DNA of 6,555 nucleotides from Clostridiales bacterium (GTDB lineage: Bacteria; Bacillota; Clostridia; Lachnospirales; WQUN01), in assembly GCA_031254075.1 (NCBI GenBank), contig JAIRVD010000337.1:1-6555 (forward strand), given 5' to 3'. Positions 6,445 through 6,555 of this stretch are shown here, piece after piece. The translations under genes were made by a program, and so were the position numbers. Positions within the stretch are counted from its first letter, which is position 1; every line of letters starts with the position of its first letter. The notes beneath the pieces are model-generated. The model was not told where the DNA came from and did no database searches. It saw only the letters and a program-made list of their open reading frames with translations.

Positions 6445-6555
6445 CTACTTCTTCTTGTTGGCTACGGTACGAGCTTTACCCTTGCGTGTGCGCGCGTTTG
6501 TGCGCGTGCGCTGTCCGCGAACGGGCAAAGATTTACGGTGACGAACACCACGATA
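6445..6555 (-). CDS. rpsM: 30S ribosomal protein S13, C-terminal fragment (gene continues past right edge)
   Basis: Only the last 36 codons and the TAG stop are inside the window. The peptide [20 protein letters not shown] followed by [16 protein letters not shown] is the conserved basic C-terminal tail of S13, which reaches toward the P-site tRNA in the head of the small subunit. Position first in the rpsM-rpsK-rpsD-rpoA-rplQ order agrees. The usual pattern TRKGPRKTVANKKK is slightly changed to [15 protein letters not shown] 90-bp gap holding copy B of the structured element separates it from rpsK. Confidence 0.97.
   Translation of the reverse strand, partial: YRGVRHRKSLPVRGQRTRTNARTRKGKARTVANKKK

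Noticed and set aside
6480..6515. A purine-pyrimidine alternating GC-rich run (gcgtgtgcgcgcg and gtgcgcgtgcgc) that could look like a repeat.
   Set aside because: It is explained by Arg, Thr and Ala codons in the conserved basic tail of S13.

Overview
The window is a bacterial chromosomal segment in which every supported gene lies on the minus strand, so the genes are read from the right edge to the left. The protein sequences suggest an anaerobic, Clostridia-like Bacillota lineage. S4 is the zinc-binding four-cysteine form, RpoA has a canonical alpha subunit layout, the gene order is rpsM-rpsK-rpsD-rpoA-rplQ, and L17 carries a long insertion. I recall long L17 proteins of this kind from some Clostridia, but the assignment below phylum level is only an inference.

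Right part (about 6555 to 3709): the 3' end of the ribosomal 'alpha operon'. It holds the C-terminal end of rpsM (S13), then rpsK (S11), rpsD (S4), rpoA (RNA polymerase alpha) and rplQ (L17). rpsD, rpoA and rplQ are closely packed, with gaps of 20 and 14 bp. The two gaps before rpsK and rpsD are each about 90 bp and hold two copies of one structured element. The copies are about 80% identical by hand alignment, each has two stem-loops, and each sits just upstream of a Shine-Dalgarno site. This is the most unusual thing in the window.

Middle gap (3564-3708): a 145-bp spacer that ends the ribosomal operon. It carries a strong rho-independent terminator and a GC-capped palindrome next to a G/C-rich stretch. 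I found no convincing promoter for the next gene in it.

Left part (3563 to 1): a tightly linked four-gene set. In order of transcription it encodes a REC-GGDEF response regulator with a ruined GGDEF signature, a CvpA-family membrane protein, a small PilO-like bitopic membrane protein, and a membrane-anchored FlaA1/CapD-type nucleotide-sugar dehydratase/epimerase cut by the left edge. The junctions are ATGA (4-nt overlap), TAAATG (no gap) and a 6-nt gap, so these genes are very probably co-transcribed and translationally coupled. The set looks like a cell-envelope or surface-polysaccharide module led by a signalling protein, but no pathway can be proved from the window. No gene-free stretch exceeds 300 bases, and I saw no tRNA, rRNA, CRISPR array or insertion sequence.
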